NCBI GenBank assembly: GCA_040381215.1
Contig: JBEIHO010000003.1
Location: forward strand, 1-64,000
Direction of reading: 5' to 3'
Source of the DNA: SZUA-430 sp040381215
GTDB lineage: Bacteria; Pseudomonadota; Alphaproteobacteria; Micropepsales; Micropepsaceae
Length of the DNA: 64,000 nucleotides
Below, piece by piece: positions 7,643 through 15,744 of this stretch. Within the stretch, counting starts at the first letter, position 1; every line of letters starts with the position of its first letter. A program made the translations under genes and the position numbers. The notes under the pieces are model-generated. The model did not search any database. It was not told the DNA's origin and saw only the letters and a list, made by a program, of their open reading frames with translations.

Positions 7643-8547
7643 TTGATGGCCTGATAGACCTTGAAGCCGCCCTCTTCCGTGACCAGGCGCACGGTGCGGA
7701 AGCGCGCCTTGAGCGCGGCCTCGTAAGGCAGGTGGCGGTTTGCCGTCAGCCACAGGACGCCGCCCTGGCGCAGCGCTTCCGACGCGCGCGCGATGAGCGC
7801 CTGCCCCAACGCCTGGTCTTCGACGCCGGCGTGATGGAAGGGCGGGTTCATGAGGATGGCGTCGAGGTTCGCAACCCCTGCCCCGCGCGCGGCCAGGTCC
7901 ACCCATGTGGCGCTGAAGCGCGGATCCCTGATGTTGCGCCGTGCGGCGGCGATGGCCCTGCGATCAAGATCGAAGCCATGCACGGATGTCACCGCCTCGC
8001 TGCGCAGCGCCGCGAGCGAGAGCAGGCCGTAGCCACAGCCAAAGTCGCCAACCTGACCCGCCAGTGGCGGCAGGACGTCGATCAGCACCGCCGAGCCGAT
8101 ATCGAAGCGATCCCAACTGAAGAGGCCGGGCTGGCTCCAGAGATTGAGTTCGGGGACATGGCGCGGCGCACCGTCGGCGATGGCCTGTTCGACCCCGGGC
8201 AGGATGGCCGGGCGCGTCCCGGAGCAGATGCGGTGGTGATGGCGTGGCTGGTCCGTGACCTCGATCCCGAAGCCGGTCAGTTCCTTGCCAATCCGGGTGC
8301 CGCCCTTGTCCTTGGCGGCGAGGATCACGAAGTCTGCGCCCGGGCGCAGCGCCCGCAACGCCAGCGCCATTTCGTGCCGTCGCTCGAGCGTGTTGGGCGG
8401 TGCGCGCATGACGAGGCTGTCACAGGTTTCCGGTGCCAGCTCCTCGAGCGACACCGCGCCGGGGACCAGCGGCGAAACCTGCACAGCATCGCGCGGCACC
8501 GGCACGAGGTCGGGCGGGATGTCGCCGTAGAGGAGGCTTGTGCTCAT
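7639..8547 (-). CDS. RsmC-like class I SAM methyltransferase (rRNA guanine N2-type)
   Basis: This 302-residue protein has the two-part layout of RsmC/RlmG enzymes: a degenerate N-terminal methyltransferase-like half, then the catalytic half. The SAM-binding motif I is GDFGCGYGLLSLAAL, the acidic motif II is VHGFDLDRRAIAAARRNI, and the catalytic motif is NPPFHH, the signature of exocyclic-amine methylation. RsmC in gammaproteobacteria makes m2G1207 in 16S rRNA; the exact target here is inferred. The start at MSTSLLYGD was chosen because the frame upstream runs antisense through xsc. Coupled to rsuA by an ATGA overlap. Confidence 0.85.
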   Translation of the reverse strand: MSTSLLYGDIPPDLVPVPRDAVQVSPLVPGAVSLEELAPETCDSLVMRAPPNTLERRHEMALALRALRPGADFVILAAKDKGGTRIGKELTGFGIEVTDQPRHHHRICSGTRPAILPGVEQAIADGAPRHVPELNLWSQPGLFSWDRFDIGSAVLIDVLPPLAGQVGDFGCGYGLLSLAALRSEAVTSVHGFDLDRRAIAAARRNIRDPRFSATWVDLAARGAGVANLDAILMNPPFHHAGVEDQALGQALIARASEALRQGGVLWLTANRHLPYEAALKARFRTVRLVTEEGGFKVYQAIK

Positions 8548-8706
8548 GATGACCTGATGCTCGAGAACCTTTGATCCCGCGGGAAATGACTGCTTCAGAT
8601 AGCGCAGCCCAACGCGATTGGCCAGCGTTCGCCCTCGATCAAGCATGTTTGTCATTGGCGCAAATCGGCTTAATGTCGGCCTCGCCATTCGTTTGGGGTT
8701 ACGCAC
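8548..8706. other. Divergent intergenic region before xsc
   Basis: This 159-base gap separates the leftward methyltransferase gene from xsc. It should hold the xsc promoter, but I see no convincing operator or hairpin. No leader peptide is visible. Confidence 0.4.
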
Positions 8707-10485
8707 ATGAAAATGACGACCGAAGAAGCCTTCGTGAAGGTGCTGCAGATGCATGGCATCGAGCATGCCTTCGGGATCATCGGGTCGGCGATGATGCCGA
8801 TCTCGGACCTGTTCCCCAAAGCGGGGATTACGTTCTGGGACTGCGCGCACGAGGGTAATGCGGGGACGATCTGTGACGGGTATACGCGGGCGACCGGCAA
8901 GATCGCGATGGCGATTGCGCAGAATGGTCCTGGCATCACCAATTTCGTGACGCCGATCAAGACGGCTTACTGGAACCATACACCCCTGCTGCTGGTCACG
9001 CCGCAGGCGGCCAACCGGACGATTGGCCAGGGCGGCTTCCAGGAAGTGGAGCAGATGGCGCTTTTCAGGGACATGGTGTGCTATCAGGAAGAGGTACGGG
9101 ATCCCTCGCGCATCGCCGAGGTGCTGAACCGCGTCATCCTGAAGGCGCTGCGCCTGTCGGCGCCGGCGCAGATCAACGTGCCGCGCGATTTCTGGACGCA
9201 GGTCATCGACATCAGCCTGCCTGCGGTCACGCATATCGAGCGGCCTGCCGGCGGTGCGGATGCGATCGCCGAGGCGGCGCGCCTGCTGTCGGCGGCAAAG
9301 TTCCCGGTCATCCTGGCAGGCGGCGGCGTCGTCATCGGCAATGCCATCCCGGCCTGCACGGCTTTGGCCGAGCGTCTGGATGCGCCAGTCTGCAGCGGCT
9401 ACCAGCATAATGACAGTTTTCCGGGATCGCATCCGCTTGCCGTCGGCCCTCTGGGCTATAACGGGTCGAAGGCGGCGATGGAGCTCATCGCGAAGGCCGA
9501 TGTCGTGCTGGCGCTGGGGACGCGGCTCAACCCCTTCTCTACCCTGCCCGGCTACGGGATCGATTATTGGCCGCGCGAGGCCAAGATCATCCAGGTCGAC
9601 ATCAATCCCGACCGGATCGGGCTGACCAAGCCGATCACCGTCGGGATCTGCGGCGACGCGAGGCTTGTGGCCGAGCAGATCAATCTCCAGCTCTCGACTT
9701 CCGCCGGCAATGCCGGCCGCGATGCGCGGCGGGCGCTGATCCACCAGACCCGCTCGGCGTGGCGGCAGACACTGTCCAGCATGGACCACGAGGACGATGA
9801 TCCGGGAACGGTCTGGAATGCCGAAGCCCGGCGCCGGGATCCGGACCGGCTGTCGCCCCGCCAGGCGTGGCGGGCCATCCAGTCTGCCCTGCCCCCTGAC
9901 GCGATCATCTCGACTGACATCGGAAACAATTGCGCGATCGGCAATGCGTATCCGACGTTCGAAAAAGGGCGCAAGTACCTTGCGCCAGGCATGTTCGGGC
10001 CGTGCGGTTACGGGTTCCCGGCGATCATCGGGGCCAAGATCGGTTGTCCCGACGTGCCGGTGGTGGGCTTTGCCGGCGACGGCGCCTTTGGCATTTCGAT
10101 GAGCGAGATGTCGTCGGTGGGCCGCGAGGAGTGGCCGGGCATCACGATGGTCATTTTCCGCAATTACCAGTGGGGCGCGGAGAAGCGGAACTCGATCCTC
10201 TGGTACGACAACAACTTTGTCGGCACCGAGCTTGATCCACACCTGAGCTATGCGCGCGTGGCCGAGGGATGCGGCCTCAAGGGCGTCACCGTCCGCTCAC
10301 AGGATGAGCTGAAGGCAGCCCTGGTGACCGCCTGTGAAGACCAGAAAAAGCGGGTAACGACCTTCATCGAAGTCATCCTGAACCAGGAACTGGGTGAACC
10401 CTTCCGCCGCGACGCCATGAAGAAACCGGTTGTCGTGGCTGGGATCAACCGGGGGGACATGCGCCCGCAGCGCGGGGCTGAGTAG
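8707..10485 (+). CDS. xsc: Sulfoacetaldehyde acetyltransferase
   Basis: Xsc is a thiamine-diphosphate enzyme that splits sulfoacetaldehyde with phosphate into acetyl phosphate and sulfite, the key desulfonation step of taurine, isethionate and sulfoacetate use. The 592-residue protein begins MKMTTEEAFVKVLQMHGIEH and contains GIIGSAMMPISDLFP, AHEGNAGTICDGYTRA, QAANRTIGQGGFQEVEQM and GYQHNDSFPGSHP, all typical of Xsc rather than acetolactate synthase. The ThDP-binding motif starts at GDGAFG (about residue 457) and closes at RNYQWGAEKRN. Length is full. Genes that make sulfoacetaldehyde or export sulfite are not in the window. pta lies 1.2 kb downstream on the other strand. Confidence 0.96.
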   Translation: MKMTTEEAFVKVLQMHGIEHAFGIIGSAMMPISDLFPKAGITFWDCAHEGNAGTICDGYTRATGKIAMAIAQNGPGITNFVTPIKTAYWNHTPLLLVTPQAANRTIGQGGFQEVEQMALFRDMVCYQEEVRDPSRIAEVLNRVILKALRLSAPAQINVPRDFWTQVIDISLPAVTHIERPAGGADAIAEAARLLSAAKFPVILAGGGVVIGNAIPACTALAERLDAPVCSGYQHNDSFPGSHPLAVGPLGYNGSKAAMELIAKADVVLALGTRLNPFSTLPGYGIDYWPREAKIIQVDINPDRIGLTKPITVGICGDARLVAEQINLQLSTSAGNAGRDARRALIHQTRSAWRQTLSSMDHEDDDPGTVWNAEARRRDPDRLSPRQAWRAIQSALPPDAIISTDIGNNCAIGNAYPTFEKGRKYLAPGMFGPCGYGFPAIIGAKIGCPDVPVVGFAGDGAFGISMSEMSSVGREEWPGITMVIFRNYQWGAEKRNSILWYDNNFVGTELDPHLSYARVAEGCGLKGVTVRSQDELKAALVTACEDQKKRVTTFIEVILNQELGEPFRRDAMKKPVVVAGINRGDMRPQRGAE

Positions 10486-10501
10486 GCTCAGGGTTCGATT
10501 T

Positions 10502-10691
10502 CCCAAGCATGTCCAGGGGTATGCGTTGCTTGCGCGCAACGGCCCCCTCGGGTTTCGTGGTGCACCCTTGAAATTGCGCGAGCGCATCCCAAGTCGGTCT
10601 GGATGCTTGGGCCGGGCCCCTCTGGCAGGCGTACGCCTGCGATGTCGGACAGGCGTTGTTCAACAACCGCAACGTTCCCAGAGGGCCCCCC
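10502..10691 (+). promoter_or_regulatory. Structured leader of terC with sequestered ribosome binding site
   Basis: Two long-range stems are visible in this 5' leader. Stem 1 pairs CCCAAGCA (10502-10509) plus TCCAG (10512-10516) with CTGGA (10599-10603) plus TGCTTGGG (10604-10611), closing a domain of about 110 bases. Stem 2 pairs CCCTCTGG (10618-10625) with CCAGAGGG (10678-10685), extended by GGG/CCC across one mismatch; it encloses a perfect hairpin CAGGCG-TA-CGCCTG. The Shine-Dalgarno AGAGGG six bases before the ATG lies inside stem 2. The two-domain layout fits an aptamer plus translation-blocking expression platform. terC/alx genes are a known target of Mn2+ yybP-ykoY riboswitches, but I could not match that consensus by eye. 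Confidence 0.5.
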
Positions 10692-11693
10692 ATGGAGCAA
10701 CTCCTCCCCTTCCTGTTTGACGATTTCCTTGGCAAGCCCGTTTGGGCCTGGATGAGCTTTCTGGGCATCGTCGTTGCCCTGATTGTGTTTGACCTCGGCG
10801 TGTTTCACCGCAAGGCGCATGTGGTTACCTTCCGGGAAAGCATGATCCAGTCATCGGCCTATGTGCTGATCGCCCTGACCTTCGGGGGATGGGTCTGGTA
10901 CGCCTACGGAGAGCCGTCCGGCGTCGACTTCCTGACGGCCTATCTGGTCGAGTACACGCTCGCGCTCGACAATATCTTCGTCATCGCCCTCGTCTTCAGC
11001 TATTTCGCCATACCGCGGGAGTACCAGCACCGGGTGCTGTTCTGGGGCATCCTGGGGGTGATCGTGCTGCGCGCGATCATGATCTCGCTGGGCGCGGCGC
11101 TGGTTACGGAATTCCACGCCATCCTCTACGTCTTCGGCGCGTTCCTGGTCTTCACGGGCGTGAAGATGCTGTTCATGGTGGATCATGAGCCGGACCTCGC
11201 GAACAACCGGATGCTCAACCTGCTGAAGCGCAATATTCGCGTGACCAATGATCTGCATGGCGACCGGTTTTTCGTCCGTCTGCCAGCGGGTGCTGCGGGC
11301 CAGATCAAGTTGCATGCAACGCCACTGTTCCTGGCGCTGTGCGTGATCGAGTTTGCCGACATCATCTTTGCCGTAGACTCGGTGCCGGCCGTGTTCCTGA
11401 TCACGACCGACCCGTTCATCGTCTACACGTCGAACATCTTCGCCATCATGGGCCTGCGCGCCCTGTTCTTTGCGCTATCGGCGATGATCCACAGGTTCCA
11501 TTACCTGAAATACGCGCTGGCGCTGGTCCTGGTGTTCATCGGCTCGAAGATCTTCCTTGCCCAGTTCATCGGAAAGATCCCGGCCGAGGTCTCGCTGGGC
11601 GTGACGGCAAGCCTGATCATCGGCGGCATCCTTGTGTCGCTCTATGTGACGTCGCGGGAGAAGCGCCAGCAGGCGCAGAACCCCGCGGCCTAG
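10692..11693 (+). CDS. TerC/Alx-family integral membrane protein, likely metal exporter
   Basis: This 333-residue protein belongs to the TerC family (Alx, YkoY and similar), several of which export Mn2+ or load it onto secreted proteins. About nine hydrophobic helices are visible. Helix 3 has YTLALDNIFVIALVF and a later helix has IEFADIIFAVDSVPAVF; the two acidic segments, each holding the D-N/S pair, are the presumed metal path of the family. ATG at 10692 follows an AGAGGG Shine-Dalgarno that is buried in a stem. It lies between xsc and the convergent pta; a role in sulfonate metabolism is not implied by the family, so a shared locus may be coincidental. Confidence 0.92.
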   Translation: MEQLLPFLFDDFLGKPVWAWMSFLGIVVALIVFDLGVFHRKAHVVTFRESMIQSSAYVLIALTFGGWVWYAYGEPSGVDFLTAYLVEYTLALDNIFVIALVFSYFAIPREYQHRVLFWGILGVIVLRAIMISLGAALVTEFHAILYVFGAFLVFTGVKMLFMVDHEPDLANNRMLNLLKRNIRVTNDLHGDRFFVRLPAGAAGQIKLHATPLFLALCVIEFADIIFAVDSVPAVFLITTDPFIVYTSNIFAIMGLRALFFALSAMIHRFHYLKYALALVLVFIGSKIFLAQFIGKIPAEVSLGVTASLIIGGILVSLYVTSREKRQQAQNPAA

Positions 11694-11705
11694 TTCGGCA
11701 CAAGT

Positions 11706-11739
11706 CCAGGCCGCTTCTGCTCAGTGCAGGGCGGCCTGG
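11706..11739. terminator. Hairpin at the terC/pta convergent junction
   Basis: Perfect 9-bp arms, CCAGGCCGC and GCGGCCTGG, enclose 16 bases that contain a smaller CTGC/GCAG hairpin. It overlaps the last codons of pta and lies 12 bases after terC. No T-run follows on either strand, so it is terminator-like rather than a classical intrinsic terminator. Confidence 0.45.
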
Positions 11740-12785
11740 CTAGCGGTCAGGATGGCGGTATCGACGATCTCGTCAACCGTCGCACCGCGCGACAGGTCGC
11801 TGACCGGCCGGGTGAAACCCTGAAGGAATGGGCCCAGCGCCTTCGATCCGCCGAATTGCTGCACGAGCTTGTAGCCAATGTTGGCGGCGTTGAGGTCTGG
11901 AAATACGAGGACGTTGGCCTGGCCTGCCACTTCGCTTTGGCCTCTGGTCTTGAGCGCGGCCACACGCGGGCACAGGGCTGCGTCAGCCTGTAATTCGCCC
12001 TCGAAATGATAGTCGGGGCACTGGGTGGCTGCGAGGTTTGCCGCGTCGCGGACGCGACGGACGTCAGGATGGCTGGCGCTGCCCTTCGTTGAAAACGAGA
12101 GGAAGGCCACGCGCGGCTGTGTTCCTGTCAGGGTGTGCCAGGACCGGGCCGAGGCCACGCCGATCGCAGCCAGTTCCTCCGTCGAGGGGCTTACGTTCAC
12201 GGCGCAATCCGCGAAGAGATAGGGTGCTGCCATGGCGCTGGCGGGTTGCATGATGAAATAGCTCGAGGGGACCGTAATCCCCTGCCCTAGCCCCAGCGTC
12301 AGCATGGCGGCTTCAATGACCCGAGCCGTGGGACATGTCACGCCGGCGACCATGGCATCGGCTTCACCCGATTTCAGGAGCAGGCCCGACAGGTAGAGGG
12401 GCTTGCGCGCTACCCGCCTTGCGATCCCCATGGTGGTTTCGGGTCGGCCGCGCGCATAGGCTTCGGCCATTTCCTCTATCTTGGTGGCGCTGGCCAGGCT
12501 GAGGACATTCAGGCGGGGCGACGGATAGGCGTCGCAGAGGGCCTGGTGATCGCTGGCGCCGTCGCTGATGAGCGTGACAGACAGGGAGGGATAGGCGTCA
12601 AGGATGCGGGCGGTGGCGCGTCGTACGCGCTCGTCATCGCCCTCCGGAAAAACGAGACGCGCCGGCCTCTCGAGGCATCTCTGGCGCGCGCCCTCCATGA
12701 CACCGCGCGAAGCATCAGCGTCGGGAACTGCGTCCTTGTTTTTGCAATCTTCTGGCGCTTCAGCACCAGGCCGGAGAAGTTCCAC
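11721..12785 (-). CDS. pta: Phosphate acetyltransferase
   Basis: Pta interconverts acetyl phosphate and acetyl-CoA. The protein is the short form (354 residues, PTA_PTB domain only) with ARLVFPEGDDERVRRA at the start of the domain, MVAGVTCPTARVIEAAM, SSYFIMQP, VAFLSFSTKGSASHPDV and the closing VLVFPDLNAANIGYKLVQQFGG. A short Pta beside xsc is the usual partner that turns the acetyl phosphate made by Xsc into acetyl-CoA. The frame opens with GTG at 12785; an ATG at 12698 is an equally likely start because the first 29 residues show no family resemblance. Acetate kinase is not adjacent. Confidence 0.92.
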   Translation of the reverse strand: MELLRPGAEAPEDCKNKDAVPDADASRGVMEGARQRCLERPARLVFPEGDDERVRRATARILDAYPSLSVTLISDGASDHQALCDAYPSPRLNVLSLASATKIEEMAEAYARGRPETTMGIARRVARKPLYLSGLLLKSGEADAMVAGVTCPTARVIEAAMLTLGLGQGITVPSSYFIMQPASAMAAPYLFADCAVNVSPSTEELAAIGVASARSWHTLTGTQPRVAFLSFSTKGSASHPDVRRVRDAANLAATQCPDYHFEGELQADAALCPRVAALKTRGQSEVAGQANVLVFPDLNAANIGYKLVQQFGGSKALGPFLQGFTRPVSDLSRGATVDEIVDTAILTASQAALH

Positions 12786-12805
12786 GAATAGCCATCACGA
12801 TTGAA

Positions 12806-12865
12806 ATTTGTATTCAGAGCCTAAGTCTGGGCACTCAACGTGCCAAGCGGCATGGAAATACAAAT
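12806..12865. promoter_or_regulatory. Nested inverted repeats upstream of pta
   Basis: ATTTGTATT (12806-12814) and AATACAAAT (12857-12865) are perfect inverted copies. Nearly centred between them is a GGCAC/GTGCC hairpin (12830-12844). The group lies 21 bases upstream of the GTG start of pta and may be an operator pair, or a leader stem in the pta transcript. The rest of the 147-base gap to exbD shows nothing recognisable. Confidence 0.35.
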
Positions 12866-12932
12866 CCGTGATCTCTACGTTGAGATCGCTCAAGCGCGAT
12901 CGCAACGCCCGTTTCAATCGATTGTTTGCGCC

Positions 12933-13391
12933 TTAATCGACAACGTCTTCGGCGACGAGGGCGCGGTTGGTGTAACCTTCCTGGTCGATCTCGTCGAGAA
13001 GCTTCATGACGTCGGAGTAGATGACCTTCTGGTCGGCGCGCACGAAGATCTTCCGGGTCGTGTCGCCGTTGGTCTTTTCCTTGATGGCGTCAGGCAACGT
13101 GGCCCACGTCGCCTGGATTTCACCCGTCTTGGGGGTACCGACGTTGATCACGCCGGTATCCTGCAAGCTGATGAAGATCGGCTCGAGGGGGTCTTCCTCC
13201 AGCGGCGGAACATCCGACGGTGGTGGCAGGTCCATCGGGATGCTGATCGTCGCCAGAGGTGCCGACACCATGAAGATGATCAGCAGAACCAGCATGACGT
13301 CGACGAAGGGCGTGACGTTGATCTCGGCGTTGTCCGAGAAACGCTTCTTGCCACCCGCCTTGCTTTCACCAGTACCGATTGCTCCAGACAT
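12933..13391 (-). CDS. exbD: Biopolymer transport protein ExbD (second copy)
   Basis: ExbD couples the proton flow through ExbB to TonB. This 152-residue copy has a short cytoplasmic tail, one transmembrane helix with the essential Asp (ITPFVDVMLVLLIIFMV type: here NVTPFVDVMLVLLIIFMVSA) and a periplasmic domain ending in LLDEIDQEGYTNRALVAEDV. Compared with the first copy at 14034-14474, its periplasmic part carries an acidic insert (PPSDVPPLEEDPLEPIFISL). Systems with two ExbD proteins occur in bacteria rich in TonB-dependent receptors, where the second copy can be needed for only some substrates. Last gene of the exbB-exbD-tonB-exbD set. Confidence 0.93.
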   Translation of the reverse strand: MSGAIGTGESKAGGKKRFSDNAEINVTPFVDVMLVLLIIFMVSAPLATISIPMDLPPPSDVPPLEEDPLEPIFISLQDTGVINVGTPKTGEIQATWATLPDAIKEKTNGDTTRKIFVRADQKVIYSDVMKLLDEIDQEGYTNRALVAEDVVD

Positions 13392-13430
13392 GGTCCGTCC
13401 ATTCTCTGTTTGCTATTGCTGCTTTCGCAG

Positions 13431-14006
13431 TTATTCCAGACGCCAGGTAATCTCGATGGGTGCCTTGATGACGCGACCCGAGGCCTTGTACCGGTAGCGG
13501 CTCACGCACTGCTTGCTCGCTTCCTCGAACCAGCCTGGTGGCTGCGCCGCGACGATATCGATGTCCGACACGGACCCATCCGGCTGGATGGTGATGGTGA
13601 GGCGGACAAAGCCCTCGCGTTCAGCATCCTCGGCGCGCTTCGGATAGCGACAGGGCGGCTTTGAAACCGGCGTGTCGATCACCTGCTTGTCCGACAGGAT
13701 GGTCGTCGCGTCGGCCGTCGTTTCCGCAGGAGGCTGCGGCTTCAGCGGCACGGGCGGAACCTTCACGGCTGCCGGCGGCGGCGGAACCGGCCGCGGACGG
13801 AAGCGTGGCTTCTCAATCACCACCTCTTCAGGCGGCGGCGGAGGTGGCGGAGGCGGAGGCGGAGGCGGCGTGACCGCAATGATCTCTTCCTCTGGCTCAT
13901 CCAGCGTGGTCGGGATGATGCCCCACGTCACTGCAATGTAATACAGCAGTGCGAAGTGCAGGACCACCGACACTATAATTGTTATGTAAACCGAGCGCCT
14001 GTCCAT
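13431..14006 (-). CDS. tonB: Energy transducer TonB
   Basis: TonB passes proton-motive force to outer-membrane receptors. The 191-residue protein has an N-terminal transmembrane anchor (about residues 7-30, containing the SxxxH-type SVVLHFALLYY), a periplasmic stretch with 13 consecutive prolines (residues 47-59), then more Pro/Lys/Arg-rich linker. The C-terminal TonB domain is recognisable by CRYPKRAEDAEREGFVRLTI and ends in a conserved beta strand. The domain carries two cysteines (the C of PPCRYP and that of SKQCVSRY) that could form a disulfide. The proline run should need EF-P for translation. It lies between the two exbD genes. Confidence 0.93.
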   Translation of the reverse strand: MDRRSVYITIIVSVVLHFALLYYIAVTWGIIPTTLDEPEEEIIAVTPPPPPPPPPPPPPEEVVIEKPRFRPRPVPPPPAAVKVPPVPLKPQPPAETTADATTILSDKQVIDTPVSKPPCRYPKRAEDAEREGFVRLTITIQPDGSVSDIDIVAAQPPGWFEEASKQCVSRYRYKASGRVIKAPIEITWRLE

Positions 14007-14033
14007 GGCGGTGCCTTACCCGACCCTTTGACC

Positions 14034-14474
<441 letters not shown>

Positions 14475-14479
14475 GATCG

Positions 14480-15388
14480 TTACTCTTCGCGCGCGATCTT
14501 GACCAGGATTTCGCTGGCGAAGTTCTCCATGCGGGTCGAGTAGGCACCAATCCGGCGGGCGAACATGTTGTAGAAGATCACCGCGGGGATAGCTGCGAAC
14601 AGACCGATGGCTGTGGCGAACAATGCTTCAGCGATACCCGGTGCAACGACCGCCAGGTTGGTCGTCTGCGACTGGGCAATGCCGATGAACGAGTTCATGA
14701 TGCCCCAGACGGTGCCGAACAGACCAACGAAGGCCGAGATCGAACCGACGGTGGCAAAGATGCCCATGCCTGACGACAACGCATCTCCGGCTTCCGACTG
14801 CACGATGCCGAGGCGAGCCTGCACGCGACCCGTGGCGCCCTTCTTGCCGGCGGCGAGTTCGTCTGCCGCCGCGACAAGCATCTTGGCGAGGGGGTTGTCA
14901 CGGTACGACTTGGCGTTCTTCGCGGCGTCGGCGATGCTGCCGGCGCTGCGGAAGATCTGCAGCACGCGGTTCGACTTGCCGTTCAGGCCCGAGAAGAAGG
15001 TCAGCTTCGAGATCAGGATCGACCACGTCACCACCGACCAGAGGATCAGCATGATCATGACCGCCTGCACGACGAGCGTGGCTTCCATGAACATCTTGTA
15101 GGGCGTGATTTCCATTTGCGGCTCGGCGGCAGCAGGAGCCGCCTCGGCCGGAGCCGCAGGCGCCGCCGCGTCAGCGGCGGGGGCGACAGGAAGACCATCC
15201 GGGCCAATGGCCGGCGGGGCGGCCTCGGCGCCGGGCTCAGCCGCCGGAGCGGCCGGCTGGGCGGGAGCCGCCGCAGGAGCAGCGCCGCCTGCGGGCGGGT
15301 TGCCTGCCGGCTGCGCCCAGGCAGCGGTGGTCATCATAGCGACACCAAACATCAGACCGACAGCGGCGGTCGCGCGCGCAAAAGTCAT
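14480..15388 (-). CDS. exbB: Proton channel ExbB (MotA/TolQ/ExbB family) with Ala/Pro-rich N-terminus
   Basis: ExbB forms the pentameric proton channel that powers TonB. Unlike the shortest ExbB proteins, this 302-residue form has a signal-peptide-like start (about residues 1-25, ending TAAWAQ) and about 65 Ala/Pro-rich residues before the first channel helix (LVVQAVMIMLILWSVVTWSILI). The MotA_ExbB domain follows, with helices around IFATVGSISAFVGLFGTVWGIM and FATAIGLFAAIPAVIFYNMF. ATG at 15388 was chosen for the AAGGG Shine-Dalgarno seven bases upstream; an in-frame ATG lies 34 codons-equivalent upstream at most (15421) but adds no conserved residues. First gene of the operon. Confidence 0.93.
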   Translation of the reverse strand: MTFARATAAVGLMFGVAMMTTAAWAQPAGNPPAGGAAPAAAPAQPAAPAAEPGAEAAPPAIGPDGLPVAPAADAAAPAAPAEAAPAAAEPQMEITPYKMFMEATLVVQAVMIMLILWSVVTWSILISKLTFFSGLNGKSNRVLQIFRSAGSIADAAKNAKSYRDNPLAKMLVAAADELAAGKKGATGRVQARLGIVQSEAGDALSSGMGIFATVGSISAFVGLFGTVWGIMNSFIGIAQSQTTNLAVVAPGIAEALFATAIGLFAAIPAVIFYNMFARRIGAYSTRMENFASEILVKIAREE

Positions 15389-15445
15389 CCCATTACCCTT
15401 GTTGACTGTTTCACGTCCCATAACAAAATGCCTTCCCGTCCCAAG

Positions 15446-15466
15446 CCTTGGGTAAATAACCCAAGG
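15446..15466. promoter_or_regulatory. Operator- or leader-hairpin palindrome before exbB
   Basis: The arms CCTTGGGT and ACCCAAGG are separated by AAATA. It lies about 60 bases upstream of the exbB start. As DNA it has the size of a dimeric regulator site; as RNA it would be an 8-bp hairpin in the exbB leader. It does not look like a Fur box. Confidence 0.4.
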
Positions 15467-15715
15467 ACCAAATTCCCATTTCCGGGGCATTGATAACTTA
15501 AACTTGCCAGCAAACGCTTAAACCGGCCGGTTTGGCCGCCCGGAACACGCTGCCTGAAGCGCGAAATCGAGCGACATGGTTGCTGTCTTGTTAAAAGTTC
15601 GCTGGCTGCTCGCCCCGCATGCATGCGCACGCGTGCGGCCAACCGCGATGCCCCCGTCTTCCCCATTAAAAAAACATTCATGCGCCTGGTCCCTCCAAGC
15701 GCCCCCAAGGGAAAG

Positions 15716-15744
15716 TTTATCTCAAACAATTCCGTCACACGCAA
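15716..15744 (-). promoter_or_regulatory. Candidate promoter of the exbB-exbD-tonB-exbD operon
   Basis: On the leftward strand TTGCGT (15744-15739) and GATAAA (15721-15716) are separated by 17 bases, a plausible sigma-70-type -35/-10 pair. It would give a leader of roughly 320 bases containing the two palindromes. Composition alone supports it; other promoters are possible. Confidence 0.3.

Noticed and set aside
7639..10242. An 867-residue leftward open frame covering the methyltransferase and most of xsc
   Set aside because: Only the last 302 residues are protein-like. The remainder is the complement of xsc, whose own frame matches Xsc end to end.
10502..10691. Firm assignment of the terC leader as a yybP-ykoY Mn2+ riboswitch
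   Set aside because: The stems are clear, but the conserved GGGGAGUAG-type loop was not found; only AGGGGTATGC is loosely similar. It is reported as a structured leader only.
13672..13941. A Gly-rich rightward frame with a run of 13 Gly
   Set aside because: It is the complement of the TonB proline run, not a separate gene.
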